Assembly (NCBI RefSeq): GCF_001602525.1
Contig: NZ_LSYT01000003.1
Location: 359,363 to 423,362, forward strand
From: Flavobacterium chilense
Lineage (GTDB): Bacteria; Bacteroidota; Bacteroidia; Flavobacteriales; Flavobacteriaceae
DNA: 64,000 nt
Direction of reading: 5' to 3'
Shown here: positions 36,395 to 45,969 of the stretch, piece after piece
How positions within the stretch are numbered: position 1 is the first letter of the stretch
How the letters are laid out: each line of letters starts with the position of its first letter
The notes under the pieces: model-generated
Told to the model about the DNA's origin: nothing
What the model saw: only the letters and a program-made list of their open reading frames with translations
The model's database searches: none
Translations under genes and position numbers: made by a program

Positions 36395-37606
36395 ATGATT
36401 TGTACCATTTATTCGCATCATTTAGGACTTGAAAGAATAAAGGAAATATTTCTTTCACATATTCCTAAAGGAAGTTTTTCAGGTGATAATGAATTTCTAG
36501 AATTTGAAATTAAGGGAGGAATTTTAAATCCTTCAAAAAAAGTAAAAATTTCATATAGAGAAAGGGCTATTCCTTCTTATCAAATTCCTGAAATTGATGA
36601 TTCTGAATTAACAGCTAATCTGAAAGGATTATATGGCTTTGTAAACTCATTGCCAACTGTAAATGAAAAAGTTAAAAACCTATTTCTTCATAAAATACTA
36701 ACGCTGAATTCTGAGTTTTCGATTAACGAGGAAAAAGGGGAAATAAAGGAATTAAAAAACATCATAAAAGATATTGCGCAAGAATTTGATGCTGTTTTGT
36801 TTGTACAGCCTGATACGATCGTTAGTAAATCAGATACACAGCATTTTTTAGATAAAGATTTAAATTTGATAATTGATACTAATGGAAATTGTGACATTGA
36901 TGATCTGGGAGTAAGTATAAATTCAGTTTATTTTGATGAAGATCAAAATGAGGTAGATGATGATCAAAAACAAAGAAAAGATAACAGCGAGAAAATTCTT
37001 GAAAAAGGGAATATCAAAATAAACAAACATTTGCCTTGTATTGAATCTGAAAATGAAACTACGATCAGAACACCAAAAGAAATTGCAGAAAGAGTAAGTG
37101 TTTTGGCTGTAACAAATTTAGTTGCCTTTAATAGTATTTCTTCTGAAGAAGCTATTGATTATCTGCAAAACTATAAATTGTGGGATTTTACTACGGAAGG
37201 CGAAAAAGAGTTTTTAGCTAATCCAACAGATGATAAAAAGGCCTATGAAAGCTGGAAATGTGAAGGAATCTGGACGTTGATGTGGGCTTTAAATAAAGTT
37301 GAAAAATTAGATTTCCCGAATGAATTCTGTAATTTAGAAAATATCAATTCTGAGGATTATCCTGTGGGGAAAGATAAAGATCCTTTTGATTTTATTAATT
37401 CGATAGTTTCTTCCCGATCTAAAAGTGAAATTTTAGATGCAAATGATTTGTACTACAGATACAATTGGGCTTGTGTAGATGAAAGAATTAACGGCAGACA
37501 GATCGAAGAAATCAATCCCGGAATTGTTTATGAAAGACAATATGCCCTGAACTGGCTTATAAATTACATGGAGCAGGATTGGGATTCTATTTCTTGTGAT
37601 ACTTAA
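36395..37606 (+). CDS. DUF4272 domain-containing protein
   Basis: A 403-residue cytoplasmic-type protein without a signal peptide. The second half matches DUF4272: TPKEIAERVSVLAVTNLVAF, SWKCEGIWTLMWALNKVEKLD, SEILDANDLYYRYNWACVDER and a C-terminal VYERQYALNWLINYM...WDSISCDT. The first half holds an acidic, low-complexity stretch (DEDQNEVDDDQKQRKD). DUF4272 proteins are widespread in Bacteroidota and have no agreed function. It is separated from the glycosidase locus by repeats, faces the minus-strand iron cluster, and shares a terminator hairpin with it. Confidence 0.8.
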   Translation: MICTIYSHHLGLERIKEIFLSHIPKGSFSGDNEFLEFEIKGGILNPSKKVKISYRERAIPSYQIPEIDDSELTANLKGLYGFVNSLPTVNEKVKNLFLHKILTLNSEFSINEEKGEIKELKNIIKDIAQEFDAVLFVQPDTIVSKSDTQHFLDKDLNLIIDTNGNCDIDDLGVSINSVYFDEDQNEVDDDQKQRKDNSEKILEKGNIKINKHLPCIESENETTIRTPKEIAERVSVLAVTNLVAFNSISSEEAIDYLQNYKLWDFTTEGEKEFLANPTDDKKAYESWKCEGIWTLMWALNKVEKLDFPNEFCNLENINSEDYPVGKDKDPFDFINSIVSSRSKSEILDANDLYYRYNWACVDERINGRQIEEINPGIVYERQYALNWLINYMEQDWDSISCDT

Positions 37607-37668
37607 AATTAGAGGTAATTAATTTTACTACGAAGAACGCTAATATTTTTAGAATACTATTAAAAATA

Positions 37669-37702
37669 AACATTCCGCTCCAAAATAATGAAGCGGAATG
37701 TT
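37669..37702. terminator. Hairpin between converging genes
   Basis: AACATTCCGCT pairs with AGCGGAATGTT around an AT-rich loop. On the minus strand it is followed by a T-rich run (TTTATTTTTA), so it best fits termination of the DUF4374 gene and may serve both strands. Confidence 0.6.
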
Positions 37703-37767
37703 CCCATTAAAAAAAAAACTCAAGTAATAACAATTGTTACAGTTAGCATTGCTGCCTCTGTATATTT

Positions 37768-39102
37768 TTAGAATACACCAATATAATGGTTTCCAGGTTT
37801 GTTGATTAATTTAGCACCTTTAGTAACAGCACCTGTTGGGATATCAATAATGTATATGTTACCATCTTTTCCTACTGGTGTAACTGCAATGTATAAATCG
37901 TTTCCGTCTACTACAAAACCTTGGTATTGACCAAAATCTAAAGCAGGGTCATAAGCAATACCTTCAACCAGTTTAGCTGTTTTTGCATTAAGGTCGATTC
38001 TTGCTACAAAACCTTGCCCGTTTGAACCGTCATGTGTATATAAAGCATAGGCAATTCCGTTTCCGGCATATCTCCAGGCATCGATGTAAGATCCTTTAAC
38101 ACCAAGTGCGGTATCTAAACTAAAAGAATAAGAGTTGTCGTATTGATTGTTTTGGTTGATTTTTAAGATATAAGAACCATTTTTAGTATCTCTTTGAGTA
38201 GCCTGATAAATGTTACCATCTGTACCAACAAAACTATTGAAACTGCGGAAACCGCTTGTATCTCCAAATGCTACTGTCGAAGTAATAATTTGAGGATTCT
38301 GTAAAGATGGGTAATCTACAACAATCGATTTAGAACCTAAGCGATCAAATGTAGCCTCGATTTTTCCTGTAGCAGGATCAGTTTTACGCATCCAGGTTCC
38401 AATGATAAGTTTGTTTCCAGCCTTATTAAGTGTTGGAGCATCTAAACGAAAGATATGATGTCCTTTTGCTTCTTCTGCAGCCGTTAACGGAAGTTCATAT
38501 TGCTTGAATGCTGAAATTAAAATGTTTTGTAAATCTAAAGATAAAACAGTAGCCACACCTCTTGTATGTTTGTATGTTTTTCCATCTGCCTCTGTAACTA
38601 CTACAGGAGCTGTTACATTTACAGCTACACCAGTTTTATCTCCGTCAAAAAGTTTATTCCATCTTGGAGATGTTCCGGCATATTGAGAAATATTGACAGT
38701 AGTTCCGGATTGTACAAAATTTTTGGCTCCGTTTACTTTATAGGTCATAAACTCACCACCATTTGCACCGGTATAGGTAATATTAAAAAGCGTATTTCCA
38801 TCCACTGACGATTGTAAACGAGCTGTTCTACTGGATTGCACTGGCGCACCATTTTCATATACATCGATAGAAAAGTTAGGATTTTTTGCATCGGCTTTGC
38901 TTACTGAATATACTTTTGTTCCTCCGTTTCCGTCTCCGGGATCTGTCTGCATTAATGCTCCGGCAATAGTTATCCAGCGGTCTTTAGTTTCTGGATTTAC
39001 CGGTGTTTCATTTTTGTTATCATCACTGCTGCAGCTTGTAGTAAGTGCAAATGTGGTTAAAACCAATCCACATGCAAGTAATTTAAATGTACTTCTTTTC
39101 AT
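37768..39102 (-). CDS. DUF4374 lipoprotein, XusB-like surface siderophore-binding propeller
   Basis: A 444-residue protein with lipobox TTSCS (Cys about 24) followed by an acidic Asp/Asn stretch (SSDDNKNE), the pattern that sends Bacteroidota lipoproteins to the cell surface. The rest fits the DUF4374 beta-propeller (DRWITIAGALMQTDPGDGNGG, GFVVDGNDLYIAVTPVGKDG, PGNHYIGVF at the end). In Bacteroides, XusB, a DUF4374 protein encoded next to the TonB receptor XusA, binds ferric enterobactin. Here the receptor gene lies directly upstream, 32 bases away, on the same strand. The ligand in this organism is unknown. Confidence 0.78.
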   Translation of the reverse strand: MKRSTFKLLACGLVLTTFALTTSCSSDDNKNETPVNPETKDRWITIAGALMQTDPGDGNGGTKVYSVSKADAKNPNFSIDVYENGAPVQSSRTARLQSSVDGNTLFNITYTGANGGEFMTYKVNGAKNFVQSGTTVNISQYAGTSPRWNKLFDGDKTGVAVNVTAPVVVTEADGKTYKHTRGVATVLSLDLQNILISAFKQYELPLTAAEEAKGHHIFRLDAPTLNKAGNKLIIGTWMRKTDPATGKIEATFDRLGSKSIVVDYPSLQNPQIITSTVAFGDTSGFRSFNSFVGTDGNIYQATQRDTKNGSYILKINQNNQYDNSYSFSLDTALGVKGSYIDAWRYAGNGIAYALYTHDGSNGQGFVARIDLNAKTAKLVEGIAYDPALDFGQYQGFVVDGNDLYIAVTPVGKDGNIYIIDIPTGAVTKGAKLINKPGNHYIGVF

Positions 39103-39134
39103 ATTTATAGCATTAAAAATTAATTATTTAGGTA

Positions 39135-41531
39135 TTAAAACTTATTGATGATGTAGTTAAGCTTTAAGTAAAAAGCTCTTCCGGGTTTTTGTACGGCAAA
39201 ATTGTCGTAAACCTGTTCGTTTGTTATATTTTTGGCATCAAAACTTACAATGAACTTTTTATTAGGGAGTACATAACTGATTCCTAAATCATGTGGAAAC
39301 TGAGCCGTTGTTTTATCAATCTCAAGCCAGGTAGTATAAAATTCTCCTACATATCCAAAATTGTAATAAAGGTTTAATTCTGAATTTTTTTGAAGAATAT
39401 CTTTAAAATTATACTGTACGTTGCCATTAACTGTGAAATAAGGTTCGTTGGGAAGTTGTTTATTATAATGGGGCAGTATACCACCATTGATGTCGTATTT
39501 ATCTTTGAAAAGCGAATTAAATTTTGACATGTTCATACCAATAAATAACCTGTTATTGTATGAATATTCAAAAGAGGCCTCGTAACCTATTGACTGTGCT
39601 TTTCCTAAGTTTACAGATGGTGTAGTTTGTAATGCTTCGTTCAAACGATTGCTAAACTGACGTACAATTTTGTCTTTGGAATTTCTCCAGAAACCAGATC
39701 CTCCAATGCTTAATTTGTGATCATTAATTTTATAAGGACCAAATCTTAGTCCAACATTTAAATTGTCACTTTGTTCCGGTTTTAATGAACTGTTTCCGAT
39801 AAGGTTTTCAGCCGGATCGCCAAATATCTCATTCTCATTAGGCATTCTGATCGCTTTTTCTGCGGATAAGGTGAACATCATTTTTGGGAGAATAAAGTAT
39901 GAAGAAGCAAATCCGTAGCCATAAAAAGAGATATCATTTTTTCTGATTACCTCAACAATTTTGTTCTGTCCATTTTCAGTTACAATTGTAGGATCTCTTT
40001 CTTCTGTTTTTTGTCCGTAATGTTTTCCAAAGGCATTGATTCTTAATCGTGAATCAAAAGCTTGTAATTCATAGCCCAGTGAAAGCACGTTTTTTTGCAG
40101 GTCACGTGTTGGTAAAAAAGCACTTGTAAGTGGTGATAATTCATCATATTGTATTCTGTCAACGGTATAGAACATGCTGTTAAAAACAAACTTATTGTTT
40201 TCATTCAGGTTATACATTAAACCTGCTCTTGTGCTAAAAATATTGCTGTTGATGTGTTGTATTGTTTTTGCTCCCTGTTGTGCACCACTTGGTGATAAAA
40301 TAGGATCACCATAAAGTCCCAAAGCTTTTTCTCCAAACCAGTTGTAATTCCATTTAACGGTATCGTTGACTACTTCATTTCTTTGGCTGAAAACAGAGTT
40401 TACAGTAAATTCAAGGTCTTTAACCAGAAAGTCCTTTTTTGCATAATTCAGACTGATAACCCTGGAATTAGCTTCACTAAATCTTCCTTTATAAGGTTTT
40501 GTCATTGATTGTCCATGCTGAATTTCATTAAAATCTTCAGAAACATTCATGCCTATTAAAAAAGTATCAGCCCATTTAACATCGGTAAAACCAGCTTCAA
40601 TCCTGCCTCCATAAGATCTGTAGGCATCATTAAAACGTTTGGCTTTTACGTATTCATATCGGCCATTAGGTAAAATGTTGTACACAAATTTTCCCCAAAC
40701 CTCATAATCATTATCAGAGTAATTATAAAAACCGGAGCCTTTTACGGTAAAACCTGATTTGTCACGAAACGTAGTATTAAAATTAGACTGAACAGTATTA
40801 AATGAACCGTAAGATACTGAGGCATTCAACGTATTTTTTGCTCCTTTTTTCAAAATTACATTAATAGCACCGCCTAAGGCATCATCTGCCAAATGAGCGG
40901 GAACAACACCTTTATAAACTTCGATACGTTCTATTAATGCGGGAGGAATACTATTTAAACTGAAAGAGGATCCATATGTTGAAATTGGAATTCCGTCTAT
41001 AAAAATTCGGATTGAATTACCCGACATTCCGTTTAGATTGTAATTAACGCTGGAACCTAATCCCCCGTTTTGTCTTACCCGAACACCAGCCGATTGGCTT
41101 AATAAATCATTTGTCTGAATATTTCTTCTTGCTGCATCCTGAGTTTCTATAACATTGACAGAGAAACCTTTGTCTGTAATTTCTTTTTTTACAGTTGTCT
41201 TTTTAACTACAACTTCATTTAAAATTTTAGGATCATTTGTTTTTTCTAATGAAATATGTACGGAATGGGAAGGTTGTTTTAAATGAACATTTACGATTTT
41301 TGTTTTGGCTTCGAGTGATGATATTTCTAATGCATAATGTCCGTAAGCCAGTCCTTTTAGTTCGAATTTGCCATCTTGATCTACAATAACAAATTTTTGC
41401 GTTCCTGAAACTAATACTGTAGCTCCAAAAGCCGTTTCGGAATTTCCAAAAGTTACTTTTCCTGTGATTTTTCCGTTTTGGGAATAGACTGAAACATTAA
41501 GAATCAAAAGAACAAATAATAAAAACCTCAT
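39135..41531 (-). CDS. TonB-dependent receptor, XusA-like siderophore transporter
   Basis: A 798-residue outer-membrane protein with a signal peptide (ending SVYSQ). A carboxypeptidase-regulatory-like domain is at 20-100 (ITGKVTFGNSETAFGATVLV). The plug domain is at about 120-230 (RIFIDGIPISTYGSSFSLNS, IERIEVYKGVVPAHLADDALGGAINV). A 22-strand-type barrel follows to the end (AFYLKLNYIINKF, terminal Phe). It imports a ligand across the outer membrane using TonB energy. The neighbours (DUF4374 lipoprotein downstream, ApbE and a PepSY reductase upstream) argue for ferric siderophore or heme rather than glycan. It lacks a SusD partner, which also argues against sugars. Confidence 0.88.
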   Translation of the reverse strand: MRFLLFVLLILNVSVYSQNGKITGKVTFGNSETAFGATVLVSGTQKFVIVDQDGKFELKGLAYGHYALEISSLEAKTKIVNVHLKQPSHSVHISLEKTNDPKILNEVVVKKTTVKKEITDKGFSVNVIETQDAARRNIQTNDLLSQSAGVRVRQNGGLGSSVNYNLNGMSGNSIRIFIDGIPISTYGSSFSLNSIPPALIERIEVYKGVVPAHLADDALGGAINVILKKGAKNTLNASVSYGSFNTVQSNFNTTFRDKSGFTVKGSGFYNYSDNDYEVWGKFVYNILPNGRYEYVKAKRFNDAYRSYGGRIEAGFTDVKWADTFLIGMNVSEDFNEIQHGQSMTKPYKGRFSEANSRVISLNYAKKDFLVKDLEFTVNSVFSQRNEVVNDTVKWNYNWFGEKALGLYGDPILSPSGAQQGAKTIQHINSNIFSTRAGLMYNLNENNKFVFNSMFYTVDRIQYDELSPLTSAFLPTRDLQKNVLSLGYELQAFDSRLRINAFGKHYGQKTEERDPTIVTENGQNKIVEVIRKNDISFYGYGFASSYFILPKMMFTLSAEKAIRMPNENEIFGDPAENLIGNSSLKPEQSDNLNVGLRFGPYKINDHKLSIGGSGFWRNSKDKIVRQFSNRLNEALQTTPSVNLGKAQSIGYEASFEYSYNNRLFIGMNMSKFNSLFKDKYDINGGILPHYNKQLPNEPYFTVNGNVQYNFKDILQKNSELNLYYNFGYVGEFYTTWLEIDKTTAQFPHDLGISYVLPNKKFIVSFDAKNITNEQVYDNFAVQKPGRAFYLKLNYIINKF

Positions 41532-41558
41532 AACTAATTTTGCTTATCAATATGAGCG

Positions 41559-41592
41559 CAAAACTAGATTATTGTTTATATTTAATCTAAAT
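41559..41592 (-). promoter_or_regulatory. Candidate promoter box and palindrome upstream of the receptor gene
   Basis: On the minus strand TAGTTTTG (41566-41559) matches the Bacteroidota -7 consensus TAnnTTTG, about 30 bases before the receptor start. Just upstream lies ATTTAATCTAAAT (41580-41592), an ATTTA/TAAAT palindrome that could be a metal-regulator site. No good -33 element was seen, and the region is AT-rich. Confidence 0.35.
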
Positions 41593-41761
41593 AAATGAAT
41601 TAGAAGATTATTAGATTTACATTAGAAATTTTAATGTTGGGTTTTATGATGCAAAGAACCTAATTCACAAAGATTTAATTTTGAATTGACTTCGGTTTGA
41701 GCCTGATTAGCTATAAATAAATTAGAAAAAACTTAGTGTCTAAGTGCCTTTGCGATAATCA

Positions 41762-42769
41762 TTACAACTTCGCTGTAAACTTTTTAATTGAGAAATTTTT
41801 AGACTTGATGACTTTTCCATTATCGGTAATCATCAGACAGCTGTAATTTGGAAATTTTTGAAGTAGCAATAAACCTTCATTCTTACCCAGAACCATCATG
41901 GAGGTGCTTAATCCGTTGGCAGTTTCTGCATCAGGACCAAAGACTGTTACGCTGCATAAACCGGTTGCAGGATATCCGGTTGCAGGATTTATAATGTGTG
42001 AATATCGTTTGCCGTTAAAAACAACAAATTTTTCATAGCTGCCCGAAGTCGTAACAGCGCCTCCATTGAGGGGAACAATGGCCAATACTTTTTCAGGTTT
42101 AAACGGATTTGTAATGCCAATTTTCCATGGCTGTCCACTAGGTTGTTTTCCCCAAGTGCTCATATCTCCGGAACCGTTTATAATTCCGGCTTCAATTCCT
42201 TTTGCTATCATCATGGCTCGACATTTATCAGTTGCATAACCTTCGCCTAAAGCGCCAAAACCAATTTTCATTCCTTTTAATTTCAGGAAAATTGTTGACT
42301 GAACAGAATCTAAAATGATATTTTTATAACCTACTTTCTCTACAGATTTTTTTATGGCTTCCGCCGAAGGCATTTCGGTCATCGACCCGTCAAATTTCCA
42401 GATTCTGTCCATTGCAGCGAAACTTACATCAAATCCGCCTTTTGTTATTTCAGATAATTTCAGGGCTCTTTGTGTGAGTTCAAAAACTTCACGATCTACT
42501 TTTACCGGTTTGATTCCTGCATTTTGATTGACTTCAGACACCTGAGAGGTTGGTTTCCAGTCAGAGATTAAATTTTCAATTCGGGTAATTTCAGCAATTA
42601 CTTCGTTGATGTTTTGTTCAGCAGTTAAAGAATCTTTAGCAACAATACTAATGTCAAAACGTCCGCCCATAAGCAGTGTTGTTCTTTTTCTTAAAACCTG
42701 TGAGTTTGCTGAAAAGCACGAGATAATTATAAATAGAAATAAGAATTTATATGACAATTTTTTATGCAT
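41762..42769 (-). CDS. apbE: ApbE family FAD:protein FMN transferase
   Basis: A 335-residue protein with an N-terminal signal (ending FSANSQ), so periplasmic. ApbE motifs are present: MGGRFDISIVAKD, ISDWKPTSQVSEVN, KGGFDVSFAAMDRIWKFDG, FGALGEGYATDKC, GIINGSGDMSTWG, TTSGSYEKFVVFNGKRYSHIINPATGYPA and ETANGLSTSMMVLG. ApbE moves FMN from FAD onto a Ser/Thr of a target protein using magnesium. The nearest candidate target is the DUF2271 protein at 45375, which carries TGAS. It lies between the receptor and the PepSY reductase genes, consistent with an iron-reduction role. Confidence 0.9.
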   Translation of the reverse strand: MHKKLSYKFLFLFIIISCFSANSQVLRKRTTLLMGGRFDISIVAKDSLTAEQNINEVIAEITRIENLISDWKPTSQVSEVNQNAGIKPVKVDREVFELTQRALKLSEITKGGFDVSFAAMDRIWKFDGSMTEMPSAEAIKKSVEKVGYKNIILDSVQSTIFLKLKGMKIGFGALGEGYATDKCRAMMIAKGIEAGIINGSGDMSTWGKQPSGQPWKIGITNPFKPEKVLAIVPLNGGAVTTSGSYEKFVVFNGKRYSHIINPATGYPATGLCSVTVFGPDAETANGLSTSMMVLGKNEGLLLLQKFPNYSCLMITDNGKVIKSKNFSIKKFTAKL

Positions 42770-42790
42770 CTTTTTTATGAATTTGATAAA

Positions 42791-43050
42791 GCTTCAGCAG
42801 AGTGATATATGCCACCCCGCTGGGGCTTTTGGTTTGCGATAAACTTAAATTAATCTATAAATATATCATCCCTCCGGGATTTGTATTATCTATTTTTTAA
42901 ACCAACAATCTAAAGTTTGTTATCTAATTTATTTAGAAATTAATAAGGCTCCAGCGGAGTGATATATGCCACCCCGCTGGGGCTTTTGGTTTGCGATAAA
43001 CTTAAATTAATCTATAAATATATCATCCCTCTGGGATTTGTATTATCTAA
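42791..43050. repeat. Two direct copies of a ~102-bp repeat (42791-42892 and 42948-43049)
   Basis: Both copies read GCTCCAGCGGAGTGATATAT (first copy GCTTCAGCAGAG) then GCCACCCCGCTGGGGCTTTT, TGCGATAAACTTAAATTAAT and CATCCCTCYGGGATTTGTAT. They differ at only a few positions and are separated by 55 bases. The same motif is scattered at 21430 and 36100. The near-identity of the pair suggests a recent local duplication. Confidence 0.85.
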
Positions 43051-43053
43051 AAT

Positions 43054-45237
43054 CTAATAACAATCCGTTAATAATTGCCCGTTATTTTTATATTCTGATA
43101 AACTTTTTGTTCCATTTTCCAGACACAATTGATTTAGAATAATTTCAACATCCTGTTGCATGGCAAGCGATCCGCAAATCATAATCACACCACCTTGTTT
43201 CAATAAATCAATAAAAAAGGCTTCATCTCTTTTGATTAAATCCATTACATAAATATGCTGGGCTTCGCGTGATAAGGCAACATGAAAATGATCAAGATGT
43301 TCTCTTTGAATCATGATTCCGGCAAACTTTTTATAAGCTAAAAGTGTTGGCGTTTCCATTCTAAATCCGCTATAAAGATGTATTTCTTTCTTGGTTTTAT
43401 TTTGCTCGATCATTCCTAAGAAAGGCGCAATTCCGGTTCCGTTCGAGATAAAAGCTACTTTTGGAGCTTTCTTAGGAAAATGAAAAGCTTTGTTATTGAT
43501 AATTCTGGCCTTGATTGTATTTCCCGGTTCGAGATTATTTAAAAAGCCCGAACCTAATCCGTTTGGATGTAGTTTTACAACCAATTGAACATTTCCGGAA
43601 TGGTTTCCAATAGAGTAAAGACGCTCTCTCGAATCATTAGCAGGATAAATAGCCAGTAAATCACCTGAGGCAAATTTAGATCTGCTATTGGCGCGTAAAG
43701 TCAGTATGAAAGTATGTTCGGTTTCTGAGATTGGCGTTTTATCCAAAACCATTAATTTTTCTAAACCTTTTGGAACATGATTGTATAAAGATGGAGTAGT
43801 GGCTAATGAAATTTCAGCTTTAGCACTCCATAATTTTACCCATTCTACAAATTCCACAGCCGATTTATCGTTAACCGTCTGCAAATCTAAAAAGCGTTCT
43901 GCCCAGTTTTGAGCTTCTAATAGCTGATCGATTTCAATAGCAAACTGACAGAAATCAGGATATGATTTTGAACCAAAACCAACGACTGAAAACTTAATTT
44001 TTTGTTCCTGATTTTGTTTTTGTAATAATGTTTTAAATTTTGTCCCGTTTGATGGAGCATCTCCCAGACCATGAGTTGAAGAAAAAACAATAATATGTTC
44101 TGCTTTTGGGTAAACCGAAAAACTATTTAATTCGGCAATAAAAGCTTTTTTTCCATGACCTATTAATTGTTTAAGGATCGCATTGGCAAATCGAAATGAG
44201 CTTCCGTTTTCAGAACCCACCAAAAGGATGTAGTTACTTTCGTTAGCTTTAAATTTATTTTTGATTCGGCTGGATCTTCGTTTTAAAGTAATTGCAAATC
44301 CTGAATAAATAAAGAAAAGGATATTAAGACACGCAATGGCCAGAATTACAGCCCAGATTCCGTTTATCCTTCCGGTATGAAGGTCAAGGCTTAAAGCCGA
44401 TAACTGAACAGTAAATGGTGAACGTTTTTCTGAAAGTACCGTTCCGTCAACCTGATTGACTTCAATTTCACGATCTTTAAGTTCGATGATATAATATTCT
44501 TCGGGATCATCAGTAAAAGGAAATTCGATTTTCTTTACATCAGACAGCAATGTGGTTTTAAAGATTGAAGTTTTTTTTGCTTCAGCCGAAAGCTCTGTTT
44601 TTACGGGTTTTGCTTTTTCTTCTCCCATAAAAAAGTTGAATCGTTCCAGCGATAAATAAGTTCCGGTAAGAGCAATAATCAAAATCGGAATTAAAGCCAG
44701 ACGTCCTAAAACAACATGATAATATTGGGCAAAATATTCTTTGATTACTTTCGAAAAGAAATTGCGGATTCCTCTTTGTCTTTTTAAAACCAATACAAAA
44801 CCTGAAATAGAGATTAATAGTAAACAAAAAGAAATTACACCAACAAAAAATCGTCCGGTTTGATGAAGAAACAACGAACGATGGAAACTTGTGACCCATT
44901 GAATAAATTCACTCTTTTTTGCAGGAGTTCCTAATGCTTTTCCTGTTTTTGGATCAATGTAAGCATTTATATCATTTCCGTCAGCATCAATAGCTTTAAG
45001 CGTTACAAATTGATTGTAATCGACACTCAATTCTGTAATTTCTGAATATTCTTTTTTTAATATTGGCAGCGTTTGTCCTAGAGTAATTTTATCAAAATTT
45101 TCAGCTTTGTAAGGCAGCGTTTTTTCCTGTACTGCATCGACTGCCAGAATAATTCCGGAAACAGAAGCCAAAAGCAAAAATATCGAAGAAAATAGGGCCA
45201 AAGCCAAATGTACGTAACGCCAAAAAGAGAGAGTCAT
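43054..45237 (-). CDS. PepSY membrane domain fused to flavodoxin and ferredoxin-NADP-reductase-like domains
   Basis: A 727-residue inner-membrane protein. Residues 1-315 hold a PepSY_TM module: the first helix (FWRYVHLALALFSSIFLLLA), PepSY repeats between helices, and further helices near 140-160, 180-205 and 295-315. A flavodoxin-like domain (about 330-470) starts NYILLVGSENGSSFRFA. The last 230 residues are an FAD/NAD(P)-binding module with ERLYSIGNHSG and SNGTGIAPFLGMI. The layout matches sulfite-reductase-flavoprotein-like PepSY proteins that pass electrons from NADPH across the membrane, probably to reduce ferric siderophore. XusC in Bacteroides is also a PepSY protein, so this one may be its diflavin-equipped counterpart. 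Confidence 0.85.
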   Translation of the reverse strand: MTLSFWRYVHLALALFSSIFLLLASVSGIILAVDAVQEKTLPYKAENFDKITLGQTLPILKKEYSEITELSVDYNQFVTLKAIDADGNDINAYIDPKTGKALGTPAKKSEFIQWVTSFHRSLFLHQTGRFFVGVISFCLLLISISGFVLVLKRQRGIRNFFSKVIKEYFAQYYHVVLGRLALIPILIIALTGTYLSLERFNFFMGEEKAKPVKTELSAEAKKTSIFKTTLLSDVKKIEFPFTDDPEEYYIIELKDREIEVNQVDGTVLSEKRSPFTVQLSALSLDLHTGRINGIWAVILAIACLNILFFIYSGFAITLKRRSSRIKNKFKANESNYILLVGSENGSSFRFANAILKQLIGHGKKAFIAELNSFSVYPKAEHIIVFSSTHGLGDAPSNGTKFKTLLQKQNQEQKIKFSVVGFGSKSYPDFCQFAIEIDQLLEAQNWAERFLDLQTVNDKSAVEFVEWVKLWSAKAEISLATTPSLYNHVPKGLEKLMVLDKTPISETEHTFILTLRANSRSKFASGDLLAIYPANDSRERLYSIGNHSGNVQLVVKLHPNGLGSGFLNNLEPGNTIKARIINNKAFHFPKKAPKVAFISNGTGIAPFLGMIEQNKTKKEIHLYSGFRMETPTLLAYKKFAGIMIQREHLDHFHVALSREAQHIYVMDLIKRDEAFFIDLLKQGGVIMICGSLAMQQDVEIILNQLCLENGTKSLSEYKNNGQLLTDCY

Positions 45238-45374
45238 TGAATGTAATCTATTGAAATGTAATCAAATATATAAGCTTTGTTAAAGTCTTAAACTTCGACA
45301 AAGCCCGGATTCAATTTTAAGCAGAAAAAAAGGATTTATGCTTATAATTATGTTAAAAAATAATGTGCTAAAAA

Positions 45375-45857
45375 TTATATTTTGTTAAGTCTTACATATT
45401 TGATGTAACCTTTACCTTCGGTTTTATCAGCAAGACCTTCTGTTGTAAGCGGAATTTCAAGATCGCTCACAAAATATTTCTGATCTTCAACTGCAGATTC
45501 AAAACGTAATTTGTAACCTTTGTTGATTTTTGAGTCTTCGATTTCTATTGTGGTAACACTGCGATCGCCTCCTGTAACAGATGCTCCGGTTTTAGCACTA
45601 ATATCTTCTGATTTTTGAGTGTGAAATTTATTCCACTCTTTTAATGATTTGTACCATTTTTTATCATCACCCATTACATAAAGTGTCTTTTCGTATCCAC
45701 CTGTTGGGTTAATAAGCGAAACTACAATGTAAGCTCCTTCTCCCATATAGTTTGACATTTGCAACATACATTTGTATTTGCTTGCCTGAGCATTTGCCTG
45801 AAAAGAGATTAAACAGATTAAAGCGCTTGTAAGAGCGATTTTTAATATAGATTTCAT
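45375..45857 (-). CDS. DUF2271 periplasmic protein, candidate flavinylation target
   Basis: A 160-residue protein with a signal peptide (ending QANAQ). The rest fits DUF2271: KCMLQMSNYMGEGAYIVVSL, GYEKTLYVMGDDKKWYKSL, then TGASVTGGDRSV and a C-terminal YIKYVRLNKI strand. D85 and TGAS (90-93) resemble the Ser/Thr-Gly-Ala-Thr/Ser site that ApbE flavinylates, though spacing from the Asp is longer than the usual Dxx(S/T)GA(T/S). DUF2271 genes are typically found beside PepSY genes, as here. It probably receives or donates electrons in the periplasm, which is inference. Confidence 0.75.
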   Translation of the reverse strand: MKSILKIALTSALICLISFQANAQASKYKCMLQMSNYMGEGAYIVVSLINPTGGYEKTLYVMGDDKKWYKSLKEWNKFHTQKSEDISAKTGASVTGGDRSVTTIEIEDSKINKGYKLRFESAVEDQKYFVSDLEIPLTTEGLADKTEGKGYIKYVRLNKI

Positions 45858-45969
45858 TCGAGTTGTGAGTTAAAAATTAAAAATTATTAAGTTTCAGGTT
45901 AAGGGGTATAGATTTTTTTATAGATTCAGATTTTTAACTCATAACCTACAACCCTTAACTTTTTAAGTA

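Noticed and set aside
43178..43260. C-terminal part of the PepSY gene as a separate reductase
   Set aside because: The frame is continuous with the flavodoxin and PepSY domains, and motifs fall in normal order for a single fused protein.
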